Source: Hysterium pulicare CBS 123377 (lineage: Eukaryota; Ascomycota; Dothideomycetes; Hysteriales; Hysteriaceae). From it: a DNA stretch of 64,000 bases. Made by a program: the position numbers and the translations under genes. Shown one piece after another: positions 22,038 through 33,958 of this stretch; positions within the stretch are counted from its first letter, which is position 1; every line of letters begins with the position of its first letter. Under the pieces are notes generated by a model. It was not told the DNA's origin, did not search any database, and saw only the letters and a list, made by a program, of their open reading frames with translations. Location: positions 23,332 to 87,331 of the forward strand of contig AJFK01000085.1 of NCBI GenBank assembly GCA_000467715.1, read 5' to 3'.

Positions 22038-23480
22038 ATGTCATTAATAAATTCTATCCTTGGTCCGCTCTCCCCCAAGCCTCGGCGCCCCTCTGACGAC
22101 CATCATGAACTCCCTTTATATCACAGTCCTTCCTCCTCTCCATCGGTCCCTCCTCCTATCGCCTCGAGTGTGTACGCTTCGCCTATCCCAGAAACAAACG
22201 CTCGCGTGCCCGACGATTTACTAGCTGTACAACGAAAAGCTAGACATTTGGAGGAACAACTCCAACACCTTCTAGATGCCCAAGCAGACGGGCTTATGGC
22301 CGGACTAGGGCATGGTCAGCCTGACGATCAGCTATCGACAGGCAGTAGTACTCCGACCGTCAGCAGTGTTCGGAGAGACGTTTCGATCCCGAGAAAGTCT
22401 CTCGCACGCCGAAAGCCTAGCCTTGCAGCTGCACGACGAGGTATATCCAGACGCATTCAGCAATTAGCTGCTGTCAAGGAAGAGGAAGCATACATCCTGG
22501 ATAACAGTACCGCAAATGCCAAAGCTGTCGTGGATAAGACAAGTCGGTGGGAACGCAAACGGAGTGGACTTGAACAAAAGATCCACGCTATTGAGGGCAA
22601 TGAGATTGGTGAAAGAACACATGCGCTCGAAAATGAGGCAAAAGGTTTGGAAGAGAGCATTAAACATCTAGAAGAACAGCTATGGGCAATGAAGGCGAAA
22701 CATCGGAGAATATTGGAAGAACTCTCTGAGGCCCAAAACTCCGTCGAAGCTAAATTGTCGTCCTATAAGACTTCCCTTTCACTTCTGGACTCAGACATTG
22801 CGAAGTTCCTTGCAAGGCCCCCCGACTCACACCATAGTCTGTCTCAGAAATCACTCTTCTTCTCTCTACCACCAAAGCGGCGTACCCTAGCTATGGCTAG
22901 GGAGTACTGGCAAGATGAACAATCCCGTCTGGAGGAGAGGTACTTGGAGGTTGATGCGGATAAGGTAGCACTTGAGGAAGGAGTAGGTTTATGGGATGAT
23001 GTTGTCCGTCACGTTACAGAATTCGAATCAAGTCTCCAAGAGCAAATGCAGAATATGGGTCGAGGTCGCGCTTCTAATCGAGAAAATGCTTCCGTACCTA
23101 ACTCGGACGTGGACGATCTTCTCTCTCGAATGGATAGATCCATTGCCTACCTCGAAGAAAAGTTGACGGTCGCGACCACTAAGAATTGGAATTTGCTTGT
23201 ATGCTGTATAGGCGCCGAAGTTGAAGCTTTCAAACAAGGCCGGGAGCTTCTGGAGGATACTCTGGCGGCTACTTTACATTCGAAGTCCAACGGCGAGTTC
23301 GGTTCAGAACAGTCAAGCAGTAATGAGGCTAGTCACAGAGATGAAGAAGAATCCGACCCCCCTTCCCCAGCGGATCTGAGGAAGCCAACGTACTCGAGGC
23401 AGACGCTCTTTGACACAGACACAGACGAAGATCCTGACCCCGAGCTGCTGATTTCGCATCAGGACACTGATACTGACTGA
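22038..23480 (+). CDS. Coiled-coil protein, Atg28-like
   Basis: Single exon, 480 aa. A proline/serine-rich N-terminus leads to RKARHLEEQLQHLLDAQADGL and a second long coiled coil (about 140-250: KRSGLEQKIHAIEGNEIGER, LEESIKHLEEQLWAMKAKHR), more helices (about 290-400) and an acidic tail (DTDTDEDPDPELL). The HLEEQLQxLLDAQADGL block recalls fungal proteins annotated as autophagy-related Atg28, a coiled-coil partner of Atg35 known from pexophagy in methylotrophic yeasts. The name rests on pattern memory and is tentative; the gene itself is secure (long, uninterrupted frame and consistent codon use). Confidence 0.75.
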   Translation: MSLINSILGPLSPKPRRPSDDHHELPLYHSPSSSPSVPPPIASSVYASPIPETNARVPDDLLAVQRKARHLEEQLQHLLDAQADGLMAGLGHGQPDDQLSTGSSTPTVSSVRRDVSIPRKSLARRKPSLAAARRGISRRIQQLAAVKEEEAYILDNSTANAKAVVDKTSRWERKRSGLEQKIHAIEGNEIGERTHALENEAKGLEESIKHLEEQLWAMKAKHRRILEELSEAQNSVEAKLSSYKTSLSLLDSDIAKFLARPPDSHHSLSQKSLFFSLPPKRRTLAMAREYWQDEQSRLEERYLEVDADKVALEEGVGLWDDVVRHVTEFESSLQEQMQNMGRGRASNRENASVPNSDVDDLLSRMDRSIAYLEEKLTVATTKNWNLLVCCIGAEVEAFKQGRELLEDTLAATLHSKSNGEFGSEQSSSNEASHRDEEESDPPSPADLRKPTYSRQTLFDTDTDEDPDPELLISHQDTDTD

Positions 23481-23918
23481 GAAGAAGTGATGTTGTACGC
23501 AGAGTTGTACTTGTGTGTCACCTGTTTGGGGGTTGGATGAAACTATTACCCTTTAGTTTAATGTGTAGATTCATGATAGTCGAGCATAGATATCCTATCC
23601 TATTCCAACTATGCGATGTTCACGTAGTTTTACTACTGATGTCACCAAGAGTGCTTCCGACGCAGGCATGATAGATATGTAATTTTCATATACAAAGTAA
23701 CAGGCTGAGAAGGAATTGATGCATTCAAAAAACCGTCGGAGGTATATTATCGCCAAAAACGCCAACCCATTGCTTTGATGAGAACATAGCACCATAGCCA
23801 CGACTGGTAAAACTCGTTCTCTTGTCCTTTCTCTCTTTCAATGTACATCCAATATCTACCACTTCGTCGCGGATTGACACTTGCTCATAAAAAATCCCAG
23901 GTGAAAACATTACGGCAC
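23481..23918. other. Convergent intergenic region
   Basis: The 438 bp between the 3' ends of the coiled-coil gene (+) and the mitofissin gene (-). Nothing else recognised. Confidence 0.5.
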
Positions 23919-24386
23919 TCAGCGCTTCCTCTCAAAGTATGATGTCGAAGCCATAACGGCAACACTCTGGTCCATGGCCCATTCGCCGACCCAGAGGTAG
24001 TTATCGATCCACTTCTTGATGGAGGGCGATTCCGAGAGAGAGTCTGATCGTACGCTGGGGCTGCGCGTCCCGGGAGGGAGCATTAAGTTAGCCTTCATTC
24101 TTCTTCCTTTTGCAAAAGTATTGCTATGGGACTGGGCGTAGATAAATGGCGCATGTGGGGGAGGACGGGGGAAGTGCATACGTTAAACCAGTCGAGCGCC
24201 TTACGCCAGCGAGGAAAGCGGATACTGCATTGCTGTCAGCTTGAGGGATATTCGTGAGCGAGGAAGAAGGCCGTACCTAGAACGGCGTCAAATGCCAAGT
24301 GTGTGAGCCTGCCGACCTGGAGGAGATGATCAGTTCTTGTTGTGAATGTACCCACGGGCTGAGCAATGCGGATTACGTACAACCAT
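23919..24386 (-). CDS. ATG44: Mitofissin (Atg44, DUF1748 family), four small exons
   Basis: Model: exons 24386-24381 (6 nt, ATGGTT), 24316-24277, 24224-24182 and 24060-23919; introns 64, 52 and 121 nt, all GT-AG with good donors (GTACGT, GTACGG, GTATGC). The product is 76 aa: MVVGRLTHLAFDAVLVSAFL, then AGVRRSTGLT, SIKKWIDNYLWVGEWAMDQS and a C-terminal STSYFERKR. These are the conserved blocks of DUF1748, now called mitofissin; yeast Atg44 is 73 aa. Family role: a mitochondrial intermembrane-space protein that binds lipid membranes and drives fission during mitophagy. The frame is closed across all three joins, and the conserved SxFLAGxxRSTGLT runs across exon boundaries, so the model is strong despite the tiny first exon. 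Confidence 0.88.
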
Positions 24387-25376
24387 GATAGCCTGGGTTC
24401 GGGAGGGTAATGTGGTGATCAGAGCCTTCGAACAGTACGGCAATGGTGGCAGAGAGTGTGTTGATGTTTAGGCGGTAGGGATATGAGGTTGTTAATGGTG
24501 TTGTACCTGGTGCGGCGGTTGTGATGGGCGACTCACGAAGTCATTCGGGCTCTGACGGGCCGGATCTGCTCCCATTGGCTTGTGAAAGGCACGTGACCGA
24601 TAGGCATCTCAGCCCTATGGAGTATCAGGGCGTTTGGTGATGGACGACACTCGGAAGATTAGAACGGGCATGGCAACCATGGTTCACTGTTTCGATAGCT
24701 CCCATTTCGCACTGGTTTATGGGCCTTTCATTCTCTGCAACACTAAGAACCTCTGTTATCCTTTACCGTAGAATACTTCAGATGACCCTGGCATTTTCAA
24801 GCCTTCTGGCCGCAGCAAACGTCCACGCGTGCAGAGTAGACTTCAACAGAAAAGCTGAAAATGTCCACGTGAAAAGAAAAGCAGGCATGGCAGAGGATGG
24901 AATTTTCAGAGGGAAAAACTGGTGGTTGTTGGGCTTATCGGTGGGATCCTGACTGGATCATTAGCGCTGGGTGACGCTTGGTGGGGTGTGAACTTTTTTG
25001 TTGTCTACATATGGACGTCAGAAGGATTTGCTTCTTCCATCTCCGCCTGCTCTGAGGAAGCAGTATATAAGTAAGAGGGTCAAGGACTGCGCTCCAGGTA
25101 AACTATTGACTGAATCTTCTTCCCACTAGAAGCTCAACCTGCAGCTCTGTGATTCTCGCCCCACGTATTTGGTAACACGCAAATGTACGCCGGCTCTCAG
25201 TCTTTCGCTCCCCGAACTCGACACGCAAATAGAACCCTGAAAATGGTGCCCGTGCTTTCAGGTGCAGCTTGCTGATCGTCGGGTTTTTAGCAACGTCAAC
25301 GGCTCTCTAAATTCTCAACAACCCCAACGCACAAAACTTCTCCCCTTCACATTCCACCCAGCAGAACCTAACAGCT
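24387..25376. promoter_or_regulatory. Divergent promoter of mitofissin and pyruvate kinase genes
   Basis: About 1 kb between two divergent start codons. A TATA-like TATATAA lies at 25064-25070, about 310 bp before the pyruvate kinase ATG, followed by pyrimidine-rich leader sequence as is usual for strongly expressed fungal glycolytic genes. A 77-codon frame at 24719-24952 has no support. Confidence 0.55.
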
Positions 25377-27366
25377 ATGGCGAACGCTCTTGATCACTTG
25401 AATGCAGGCCGGACCCGAATCGAGTGGCTTTCGCAGCTCAATACTGAGTTCCACCCGGCCAAGGAGTATCGCCGGACTTCGATTATCGGCACAATTGGTA
25501 AGATTACAGCTTCAAGAGAGCTTTCTGAAGCTCTGGAATTTCGCAGAGTGGCTGGCTGATAACTTTATTGCAGGCCCAAAGACAAATTCTGCAGAGAAAA
25601 TCAACTCTCTACGAAAAGGTTAATCACATATTCGAATTTGGGGTCTCACAAGCTAAAAGCCGACAGCTGGTCTCAATGTCGTTCGCATGAACTTCTCTCA
25701 CGGGTCATACGAAGTACATCTCCCCGTGGCATCTTAGCTCCTTAAGCCAACAGCTAACAACTCCTAACAGTACCATCAATCCGTCATCGACAATGCCAGG
25801 AAAGCCGAAAAGGAAATGCCCGGCAGACCTCTTGCCATTGCCCTCGACACCGTGCGTAGTCCCTTGTTATATCCATATTAGTGCATAAACTTATAGAATG
25901 GGGTACATGTAGAAAGGACCCGAAATCAGAACCGGTAACACAGATGGCGACGCTGATATCCCGATTAGCGCCGGCGATATATTGAACATCACAACCGATG
26001 AGGCGTATGCTACGAAGAGTGATAACAAGAACATGTGGGTGCTGCTTTTGGAAGCTCTAGAGATATTTCGGCTAACGGTGTTCGTGCGACAGGTTCGTTG
26101 ACTACAAGAATATCACCAAAGTGATTGAGGCAGGCCGAATCATCTATGTCGACGACGGCGTTCTTTCATTCGAAGTTCTCGAGGTGGTCGATGAGAAAAC
26201 CCTAAAATGCAAGTGCGTAAACAATGGCAAGATTTCATCCAAGAAAGGTGTCAACCTCCCCAAGACGGACGTTGACCTTCCCCCTCTATCCGAGAAAGAT
26301 AAGAGTGATCTGCGATTCGGTGTTAAGAATAAGGTCGATATGGTCTTCGCTTCGTTTATCCGCCACGGCAGCGATATTACGGCTATTCGAGAGGTTCTTG
26401 GTGAAGATGGCAAGGACATCCAAATTATCGCCAAGATTGAGAATCAGCAGGGCGTAAACAACTTTGATGAGATTCTCAAGGAGACCGACGGTGTCATGGT
26501 TGCTCGTGGAGATCTCGGTATTGAGATTCCTCCCAGCCAGGTTTTCATCGCTCAGAAGATGATGATTACCAAGTGTAACATCGCAGGAAAACCTGTCATT
26601 TGCGCTACACAGATGTTGGAGTCTATGACCTACAACCCTCGCCCAACTCGTGCCGAAGTCAGCGATGTCGGTAACGCCGTTTTGGACGGTGCAGACTGTG
26701 TTATGTTGTCTGGTGAGACCGCTAAAGGCAACTACCCAGTCGAAGCCGTTACGATGATGCACGAGACCTGTCTTTTGGCTGAAGTTGCTATTCCGTACGT
26801 CAGCGCATTCGATGAGCTGAGGAAGTTGGCTCCGGTGCCAGTACCCACGACAGAGACTTGCGCAATGGCCGCCGTGAGTGCCAGTTTGGAACAAAATGCT
26901 GGTGCTATCTTGGTCCTGACCACCAGGTAAGCTTTGACGCCATGTAATCCATAGTATACTGGAGCTGACAATTACAGTGGTACTACTGCCCGTCTCGTCT
27001 CCAAATACCGTCCTGTCTGCCCCATCATCATGGTCACCCGTAATGCTATGGCCTCCCGAGTAAGTGTCTTTCTAAGTACTCATAATCTATTGCATCGCTC
27101 ATTACCCTTTTTAGTACTCCCACCTTTACCGCGGCGTGTACCCCTTTTACTTCCCAGAAGACAAACCCGACTTCAAAAATGCCCCATGGCAGGAGGATGT
27201 TGATCGCCGCCTGAAGTGGGGTATCATGAATGCTATCAAGCTCGGTGTCCTCAACAAGGGTGACGCTGTCGTCTGTGTTCAAGGCTGGAGAGGCGGCATG
27301 GGCCACACCAATACTCTACGCATCGTCCCCGCTACGGAGGATTTGGGCCTAGATCAGGATGCTTAG
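25377..27366 (+). CDS. pkiA: Pyruvate kinase
   Basis: Eight exons: 25377-25497, 25574-25618, 25667-25713, 25771-25851, 25913-26034, 26093-26926, 26978-27059 and 27115-27366; 527 aa, the usual fungal length. The enzyme transfers phosphate from phosphoenolpyruvate to ADP in the last step of glycolysis. Seen: [45 protein letters not shown], the active-site region [11 protein letters not shown] and [22 protein letters not shown], and the C-terminal effector-binding region ending [16 protein letters not shown]. The N-terminal third is split by five introns while the catalytic core is one 834-nt exon. No key residue is missing. Confidence 0.97.
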
Positions 27367-27651
27367 TTGTCTTTATGTGCACTGGAGTGGTACTCAGATG
27401 ATTTCCTGGTGGCGTGAGCGTGTAGGAAAAGGCGTATGATACATGTTGAATAATGAATAACAATCAATGTGAATGGAAACTTTCAAATGCACGTGAGGCC
27501 TCCTCCAGTGAAAATTCAGTGAAAGGTCCTACCCGGAGTACAAATATAAATGAAGTCTTATGGTGCATCCTGAACCACCTCTTTGCAACGCTTAATTACC
27601 CTAGCAACTCTTCGTGAGAAGGAACGCGCGTTCTTCAACAGTAAGACAATC

Positions 27652-28908
27652 ATGGCGGAAGCCAGAAAGGCACTCGCAATGGGCGATGCTGACTTATCAA
27701 CATCACGTAAGCCAGCGCCATCAAAGAAACCACGACTCCAACAAGATGAAACCTCCAGTTTACAAGACCTCAATATGGACATCAAATCGCTCATACACCC
27801 AATTCCATCAAGTTCGACTGTCACTTCTCATCTTCCCACGCCTCCGTTATCACGTAAATCCATAGTTCGCAAGCGTAAACGAAACGATCCCATTCCGATC
27901 TGGGCCATTCGAGAAGACAGCAGCGTTCGCGAACAGCCGCCACCTTCAGTAAAGCCAACTCCATCGCCGCGTCTAAAGCCGCAAAGTGTTCAAACAAACG
28001 GTCAATCACAAACAATTCAATGGGAACCTTCCATAACCAACGAGAAACCTTACGACGAGATATCGCGTGAGGTGTGCCACTTCATCTGGACGAACGTGGT
28101 GGATAATCAACCAATACGACGAGCCATTGCCGAGTCCGAGGGTACCCAAGTCGAAATCGAAGCCAAATGGGGCCAGATACAAGACAGACAGACTGGGGAG
28201 CGCATATTGGGCATAAACGACTCGGAGTGCGTTGTACGGGCGTCTGCGCTGGAGCATACGAAATTTGAGAGCACCATGTCGATCGAGCAGCATAAGAAGA
28301 TGAATGAGTTCCTCAATAAAAACGTCTTTCAGTCGAAGCAGCAGCGGGATAAGCCTCGTGCGCCAATCGAGTACAAACATATTAGAGAGACGGATATGTT
28401 CTATGAACTCTCGCAATCCGGTTTCGAGATGCTGGCACCTACGACCCGAATGCTACTCCAACACCCTCAAAGACATAAGGTCAGAGTTACTAGAGATCAG
28501 AAAAATGGACAAATCTTGCGAAAAATCATCAAGCACCGACTCATCAACCTCGAAATCAGCTCCCCGAAGACCGAATGGGATTATCGCGTTAGCATCAATC
28601 TCGAAATACAGTATCCTGGACCCATCGAGGAGCTTGTGCCGGCTATAGAGCCTGGACGGGGCCTGGAGAGTGTGGAGCGGAGGAAGGATCGGATGTCGTA
28701 TTCACATCAAGGCGCCCTCCAAATCGATCTCACACAAGTCACAACGTCTGGAGGGAAGAACCACGAATTGGAGTTGGAGCTCAATGCGGATAGGCTTCTT
28801 GCTGAGTCGGACCAAGTTTTGGTGAAGGCACCGAATCAGTTCGAGGACATTGTTGAAGGCATGATGAATAATCTCAGGATATTATCTCGGCAGGTTAGAT
28901 CTCACTAG
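27652..28908 (+). CDS. CET1: mRNA 5'-triphosphatase, capping enzyme beta subunit
   Basis: Single exon; the first in-frame ATG (27652, MAEARKALAMGDADL) gives 418 aa. The N-terminal ~140 residues are disordered with RKRKR. The catalytic triphosphate tunnel domain has VEIEAKWGQI (about 164-173), the first glutamate metal-binding strand, and ELELELNADRLL near the C-terminus, the second; between them lie KVRVTRDQKNG and DYRVSINLEIQYPG. This metal-dependent RNA triphosphatase removes the gamma phosphate of nascent pre-mRNA before guanylylation and is unrelated to the animal cysteine phosphatase. It thus complements SPT5 in early transcription, though not adjacent to it. Confidence 0.93.
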   Translation: MAEARKALAMGDADLSTSRKPAPSKKPRLQQDETSSLQDLNMDIKSLIHPIPSSSTVTSHLPTPPLSRKSIVRKRKRNDPIPIWAIREDSSVREQPPPSVKPTPSPRLKPQSVQTNGQSQTIQWEPSITNEKPYDEISREVCHFIWTNVVDNQPIRRAIAESEGTQVEIEAKWGQIQDRQTGERILGINDSECVVRASALEHTKFESTMSIEQHKKMNEFLNKNVFQSKQQRDKPRAPIEYKHIRETDMFYELSQSGFEMLAPTTRMLLQHPQRHKVRVTRDQKNGQILRKIIKHRLINLEISSPKTEWDYRVSINLEIQYPGPIEELVPAIEPGRGLESVERRKDRMSYSHQGALQIDLTQVTTSGGKNHELELELNADRLLAESDQVLVKAPNQFEDIVEGMMNNLRILSRQVRSH

Positions 28909-29778
28909 GTTGGTACGACCGAGTCGGGTTTATTTGTGTTCGGTAGGCATTTCATAGGCACGCCGGTGCCTTGGTTAACATATTCTTGGGGGATTCGGAA
29001 AAGGCATAGCATTAGGGAGGAGTTTATCCATTCTTTGGGCTTTTTAAGATACCCACTTTTGATTTACCAAATAGTTTATTTCATTTCTCTATACACGACC
29101 CCTCTATCCTATGATACTGACCGTTCTATATACGGGTTGAGCTTTGCTTGGTGCCCCAAATCTGTTTGTCTCCCGTGCGGCCCAAGTCGTCATCTAAACT
29201 TTTGAAGTTGAGTAAGTATTCAGGGAGAGGGTTCTTCCGAGCATATTCCTTTGGCTTCCATTCGATTCTGTCTTCATAAACAAAATGCTTATGGAATGAG
29301 TTCATTTGGAATGGCATTGAATTGGTATCAAGCTCTACAAAACGTGTCGTGAAATATTACATGAGAAGTGAAGAGATCCAAAGCAGGAGCTTTCCATGAA
29401 TATTTTGGTGATGATCACGTGCAGTCTTGGCATCGGTGAAACATCAGAGCTATGTAATCGCGTGTTGACTTGCTGCCCTGAACACTAGTAGCTCCGAATC
29501 ACCACCGCTGGCACTTCGCCATCTCCATCTCCTTGACATCTTCTCTCTTCTAGACCTTCCTTCTCCGCCCCGAGTACTTCACGTCTTTACGACACAGACG
29601 CACCGGCTTACTATCCCCAGCTATTCCGATCCCTGGGAACCCTACCGTCTGGCGCCACGTTACGAGCAACAGCTCCATCTTCTTCCATCATCAACCTGTT
29701 AATACCATTCCGCCTACGGCTTTCGAATCGCCAATTTACTAGTTTTTAAAACCTCCATCTTCGCGAACATTTCTCGCG
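28909..29778. promoter_or_regulatory. Intergenic region upstream of RPN2
   Basis: About 870 bp between tandem CET1 and RPN2. I looked for a proteasome-associated control element (GGTGGCAAA or its complement) and did not see an exact copy. CACGTG-like ATCACGTGCA occurs near 29416. No coding feature. Confidence 0.45.
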
Positions 29779-32700
29779 ATGGTCGGCCTTACATCTGCAG
29801 CCGGCGTCGTTGGGTTTCTCTCAGAGCCTGATCCGTCCCTTAGATCGTTCGCTTTACATCAGTTGAACGAGGAAATCGATCTGCTATGGCCCGAGGTGGC
29901 AGGATCAGTCAGTCAAATGTAAGGAATGATTTCTTACGTGGATGCGGGACTCTCTGCCTGTCCGGAACTCCGCAGGCTCAGCAAAAGAGGCGTTGGATGG
30001 TACGTAAAACTAGGCTAACTCTTTGACATCTTAGTGAGGCTTTGTATGAGGATGAATCTTTTCCAGAACGAGAGCTCGCTGCTTTAGTCGCCGCGAAAGT
30101 ATACTACCAGTTGCAGGAATACAATGAGAGCATGGTTTTTGCGCTAGGCGCTGGCAAGCTTTTCGACATACATCACCCCGGAGAATTTGAGGAGACTATC
30201 CTAGGTAAGCAATGAGCATCAGGGTGTATTCGGCATTTCTGGTACCTCGGTCGAAACAGCCGTAGTTCAGAAATGACTTTCGAATGTACTTAGATTACCG
30301 GAGGTAACGGCGAGCTGACTTGATATCTCTTGTAGCTAAATGCCTCGATACCTACATCGCTCTCTCAGCTATTCACAATCCTCCAACACCGGCAAGCACT
30401 GCCAATCAGCCACCGCCTCAGCTAATCACGTCGTTCTCCGGAAATGCCAACGGAGGCGCTAGCACATCCGCAAGCATGACTTCGCCGATCACACCGTTCT
30501 CGCAATCAACCCTGCCTTCAAAATCTCTCCTTTCCCGACAGGACTCTTCAAATTTCGATCCATCTCTTCCCGGAGGTGGTAACGCAGGCGTGGTTGGTGC
30601 CCACCCTTCTCCCCTCGCCCTACAGCGAAGCGTACAGAAGAACCTTCAGGCAACCATAAGACGCATTTTCGAGAGCTGTTACGAGGTTGGCGCTTACAAA
30701 CAAGTTGTGGGAATTGCAATTGAAGCCCGTAATTTGGAGGTTCTCCGGGAATCTTTTCTCCGGGCTAGCCAGGAGGAGAAGAAGCAGGGCAAGAAGCCCA
30801 CAAGTGGTGCTCCCAACAAAAGCGAAGAGTTGATGGAATATGTTTTGGACATTTGCATGAATGTAGTACAAGAGAGGGGACTGAGGAACGCGGTATGCTT
30901 CACGCCACCGCTGATCATCGATATTTGCTAATAACTGCTGCAGATCCTCCAACTCATCCTCGACCTGCTTAATGATATTCCTAACCCGGACTATTTCGCT
31001 ATTGCGAAGTGCGTTGTCTATCTCAATCAGCATTCCATGGCCTCGAATCTCCTCCGTCAGCTTGTACAACGAGGGGACGATCGAGCTTTAGCCGTTGCAT
31101 ATCAGATTTCCTTCGATCTCTATGAGAATGGCACCCAGGAGTTTCTATCAAAAGTCATGGAGGAGCTTCCAGAGACGGAGGAGGAGAAGACGGAGGAGGG
31201 AGACGCAAAACTAACCGCAAATGGGAATGCATCGCATCGACCTCGTGCTGAAGACGCCGGAGAAGCAGATGGACTACTTTCACATATGGACTCCAGCAAT
31301 GAGGGACCCAAAATTTCTACCGTAGTATCGCGAACTAAGCAGAAACCCCCGACCGAGGACGAACAGAAGGCTTTCACATCCGTACGACATATTCTCCGAG
31401 GAACCAAGAGTATTGAGCTCAATCTTGAATTTTTATACCGGAACAACCACGCCGACATAAACATTCTCAACAAGGTAAAGGATAGTCTAGAGGCGAGGAA
31501 CTCCATCTTCCATACTGCTGTCACCTTCGCAAACGCGTTTATGAACTCTGGTACGACGAACGATGGTTTCTTCCGTGGTAATCTAGAGTGGCTTGGGAAG
31601 GCCGTTAACTGGTCAAAGTTCACTGCGACTGCCGCCCTGGGAGTCATCCATCGCGGCAATATTACGCAAGGACAGAAGCTTTTGGAACCATATCTTCCTA
31701 AGGATAGCAATGTTGCCGGCTCGCACTACAGTCAGGGGGGCTCATTGTTCGCTCTCGGACTCATCTACACTAATCATGGCACGCATGTTTTGGAATACTT
31801 ACTTCAGCAATTCCAGAACGCTTCTGAAGAAGTCGTCCAGCATGGTGGTGCTCTTGGCCTAGGGGTTGCCGGAATGGCAACTGGATCCGAGGACATCTTC
31901 GATGCTTTCAAGAGCGTACTGTATACGGACTCAGCCATCAATGGTGAAGCTGTCGGCCTCTCGATGGGTCTTGTCATGCTCGGCACTGGAAATATTAAGG
32001 CACTGGAAGACATGATCCAGTATGCTCACGACACCCAGCATGAGAAAATCGTTCGAGGGCTTGCCTTGGGCATGGCACTCATCATGTATGCTCGTCAAGA
32101 GGCTGCTGATGAGCTCATCAACGGGTTGCTTGAAGATCCAGACCCAACACTTCGATACGGTGGTATCATGACGATCGCTTTGGCATACTGCGGCACTGGC
32201 AGCAACAAGGCCGTACGTAGACTTCTTCACGTTGCCGTGAGCGATGTCAGTGATGATGTTCGGCGAGTGGCCGTTATGAGCTTGGGATTCGTTCTGTTCA
32301 GGAAACCAGGCAGCGTTCCTCGTATGGTCGAGCTTTTAGCAGAATCCTACAATCCTCACGTCCGGTATGGTGCAACAATGGCCTTGGGTATTGCTTGTGC
32401 AGGTACTGGTCTTGATGAGGCCATTGATTTGTTAGAGCCGATGGTTAAAGATTCGACCGACTTCGTCCGTCAAGGGGCTTTGATCTCGCTATCCATGATC
32501 ATGGTTCAGCAGAACGAAGCTATGAATCCTAAGGTTGGCACAATCAGAAAGACCCTCCAGAAGATCATTGGAGACCGTCATGAGGATGCAATGGCCAAGT
32601 TTGGGTGCGCTCTCGCCCTCGGTATTATCGATGCGGGTGGCCGAAACTGCACCATTGGTCTCCAGACTCAAACAGGTAATCTGAACATGACAGCAATCGT

Positions 32701-33607
32701 CGGCATGGCCGTTTTTACTCAGTATTGGTATTGGTTTCCTCTCACGCACTTCTTGTCCCTTAGCTTCACACCCACGGCCATCATTGGTGTCGATCAGGAT
32801 TTAGAACTCCCCTCATTTAAATTCCACAGCAATACTAGGCCAAGTGTGTTCGATTATCCTCCAGAACAGGAGGTTAAGACAGAGGAAGCACCAGAGAAGG
32901 TCAAGACCGCTGTTCTCTCGACGACCGCTCAGGCAAAACGTAGGAAATTGGTCAAGGCACGACAACAACGACGAGAAAGTATGGATATTGACCCAACCCC
33001 CACAACGCCTAAGATGCCTGCTGCGGATGAGGACAAGATGGATACGGATGAAGACCAGACCAAGGCAAAGGATGAAAAGTCGAGCACAGAGAAGGCTGAA
33101 GGTGAGAAGGAAGATACACCTTCCGGTGATACTTCGAGAAAGAAGCTTGAGAAGGAGAAGGTTGGCTACGACTTAGAGAACATGTCCCGTGTTCTCCCGA
33201 CGCAAGTCAAATACATCAGCTTTCCCGAGGAGAGATATGTGCCAGTCAAGAAGGTTGGTGTCCATGACCGTATGACTTTCCGAAGAAAAAGCTAACCCAT
33301 AAATTAGGCAAGCGGAGGTGTTATACTTTTGACCGACACACAGCCTTCGGAGCCCAAGTCACTCCTCGAGCTGAAAGTGAAGAAGACCGCGCCGGCTCCA
33401 GCACCGGGAGCTCCTGGACAATCCTTGTCCGACCGCGTCAGCGATGCCTACGCAGCACGAGACGCTCAAACTGGAGGTGATGCCACCAGCGGCGCAGCCG
33501 CTGCTGCAGGTGTCCTGAACGCTATAGATGAAGATGAAGATAGTGGCGAGGAAGCTGAGGTCCCCGGGGAGTTTGAGTATCAATCGGATGGAGAGGGTGA
33601 AGAATAA
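29779..33607 (+). CDS. RPN2: 26S proteasome regulatory subunit RPN2 (PSMD1)
   Basis: Exons 29779-29918, 30035-30204, 30336-30892, 30944-33253 and 33308-33607; 1158 aa. Start MVGLTSAAGVVGFLSEPDPS. The N-terminal helical rod is followed by the toroidal PC repeats (about residues 440-800), for example GALGLGVAGMATGSEDI, GLALGMALIMYARQEAADEL, YGGIMTIALAYCGTGSNKAV and YGATMALGIACAGTGLDEAI. A charged insert (KMDTDEDQTKAKDEKSS) precedes the conserved C-terminal segment, and the tail is acidic (DEDEDSGEEAEVPGEFEYQS). Rpn2 scaffolds the base of the 19S particle and helps dock Rpn13. The last intron (54 nt) was placed because reading through gives an early stop and loses VKKASGGVILL. Confidence 0.96.
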
Positions 33608-33958
33608 GGGGAAATTGAGGGAGCTAACTTATGTAACATCATTTTGGGCTTTTCTTCCAAAGCCATGGACGTCTACTTTGCATCGATGAGGGCGCATGGT
33701 GGCTCGAGCAGCTCGTTTTTTTGCTGCGAGGTTTAGAAGTGACTTACCATTGTATAATAATCAATGCAGCCCATGGGACTTCTTATACATGAAATTCTAT
33801 AGAAGACGTAACTTTGCAAGTGCATACTTTCCAGTGATGTCGGCGTGAGAAGAGAGGAAAGGCAGAGCCGCAGATGAGCCGCGGGCTACCGAAAGCTTGG
33901 CGTCTAATTATGGCCGCAGCTCGAGCACAGCAGACTATGGCCACACATCGCACGCGCC
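33608..33958. promoter_or_regulatory. Intergenic region upstream of COX10
   Basis: About 350 bp between the tandem genes RPN2 and COX10. No motif or ORF stands out. Confidence 0.4.
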
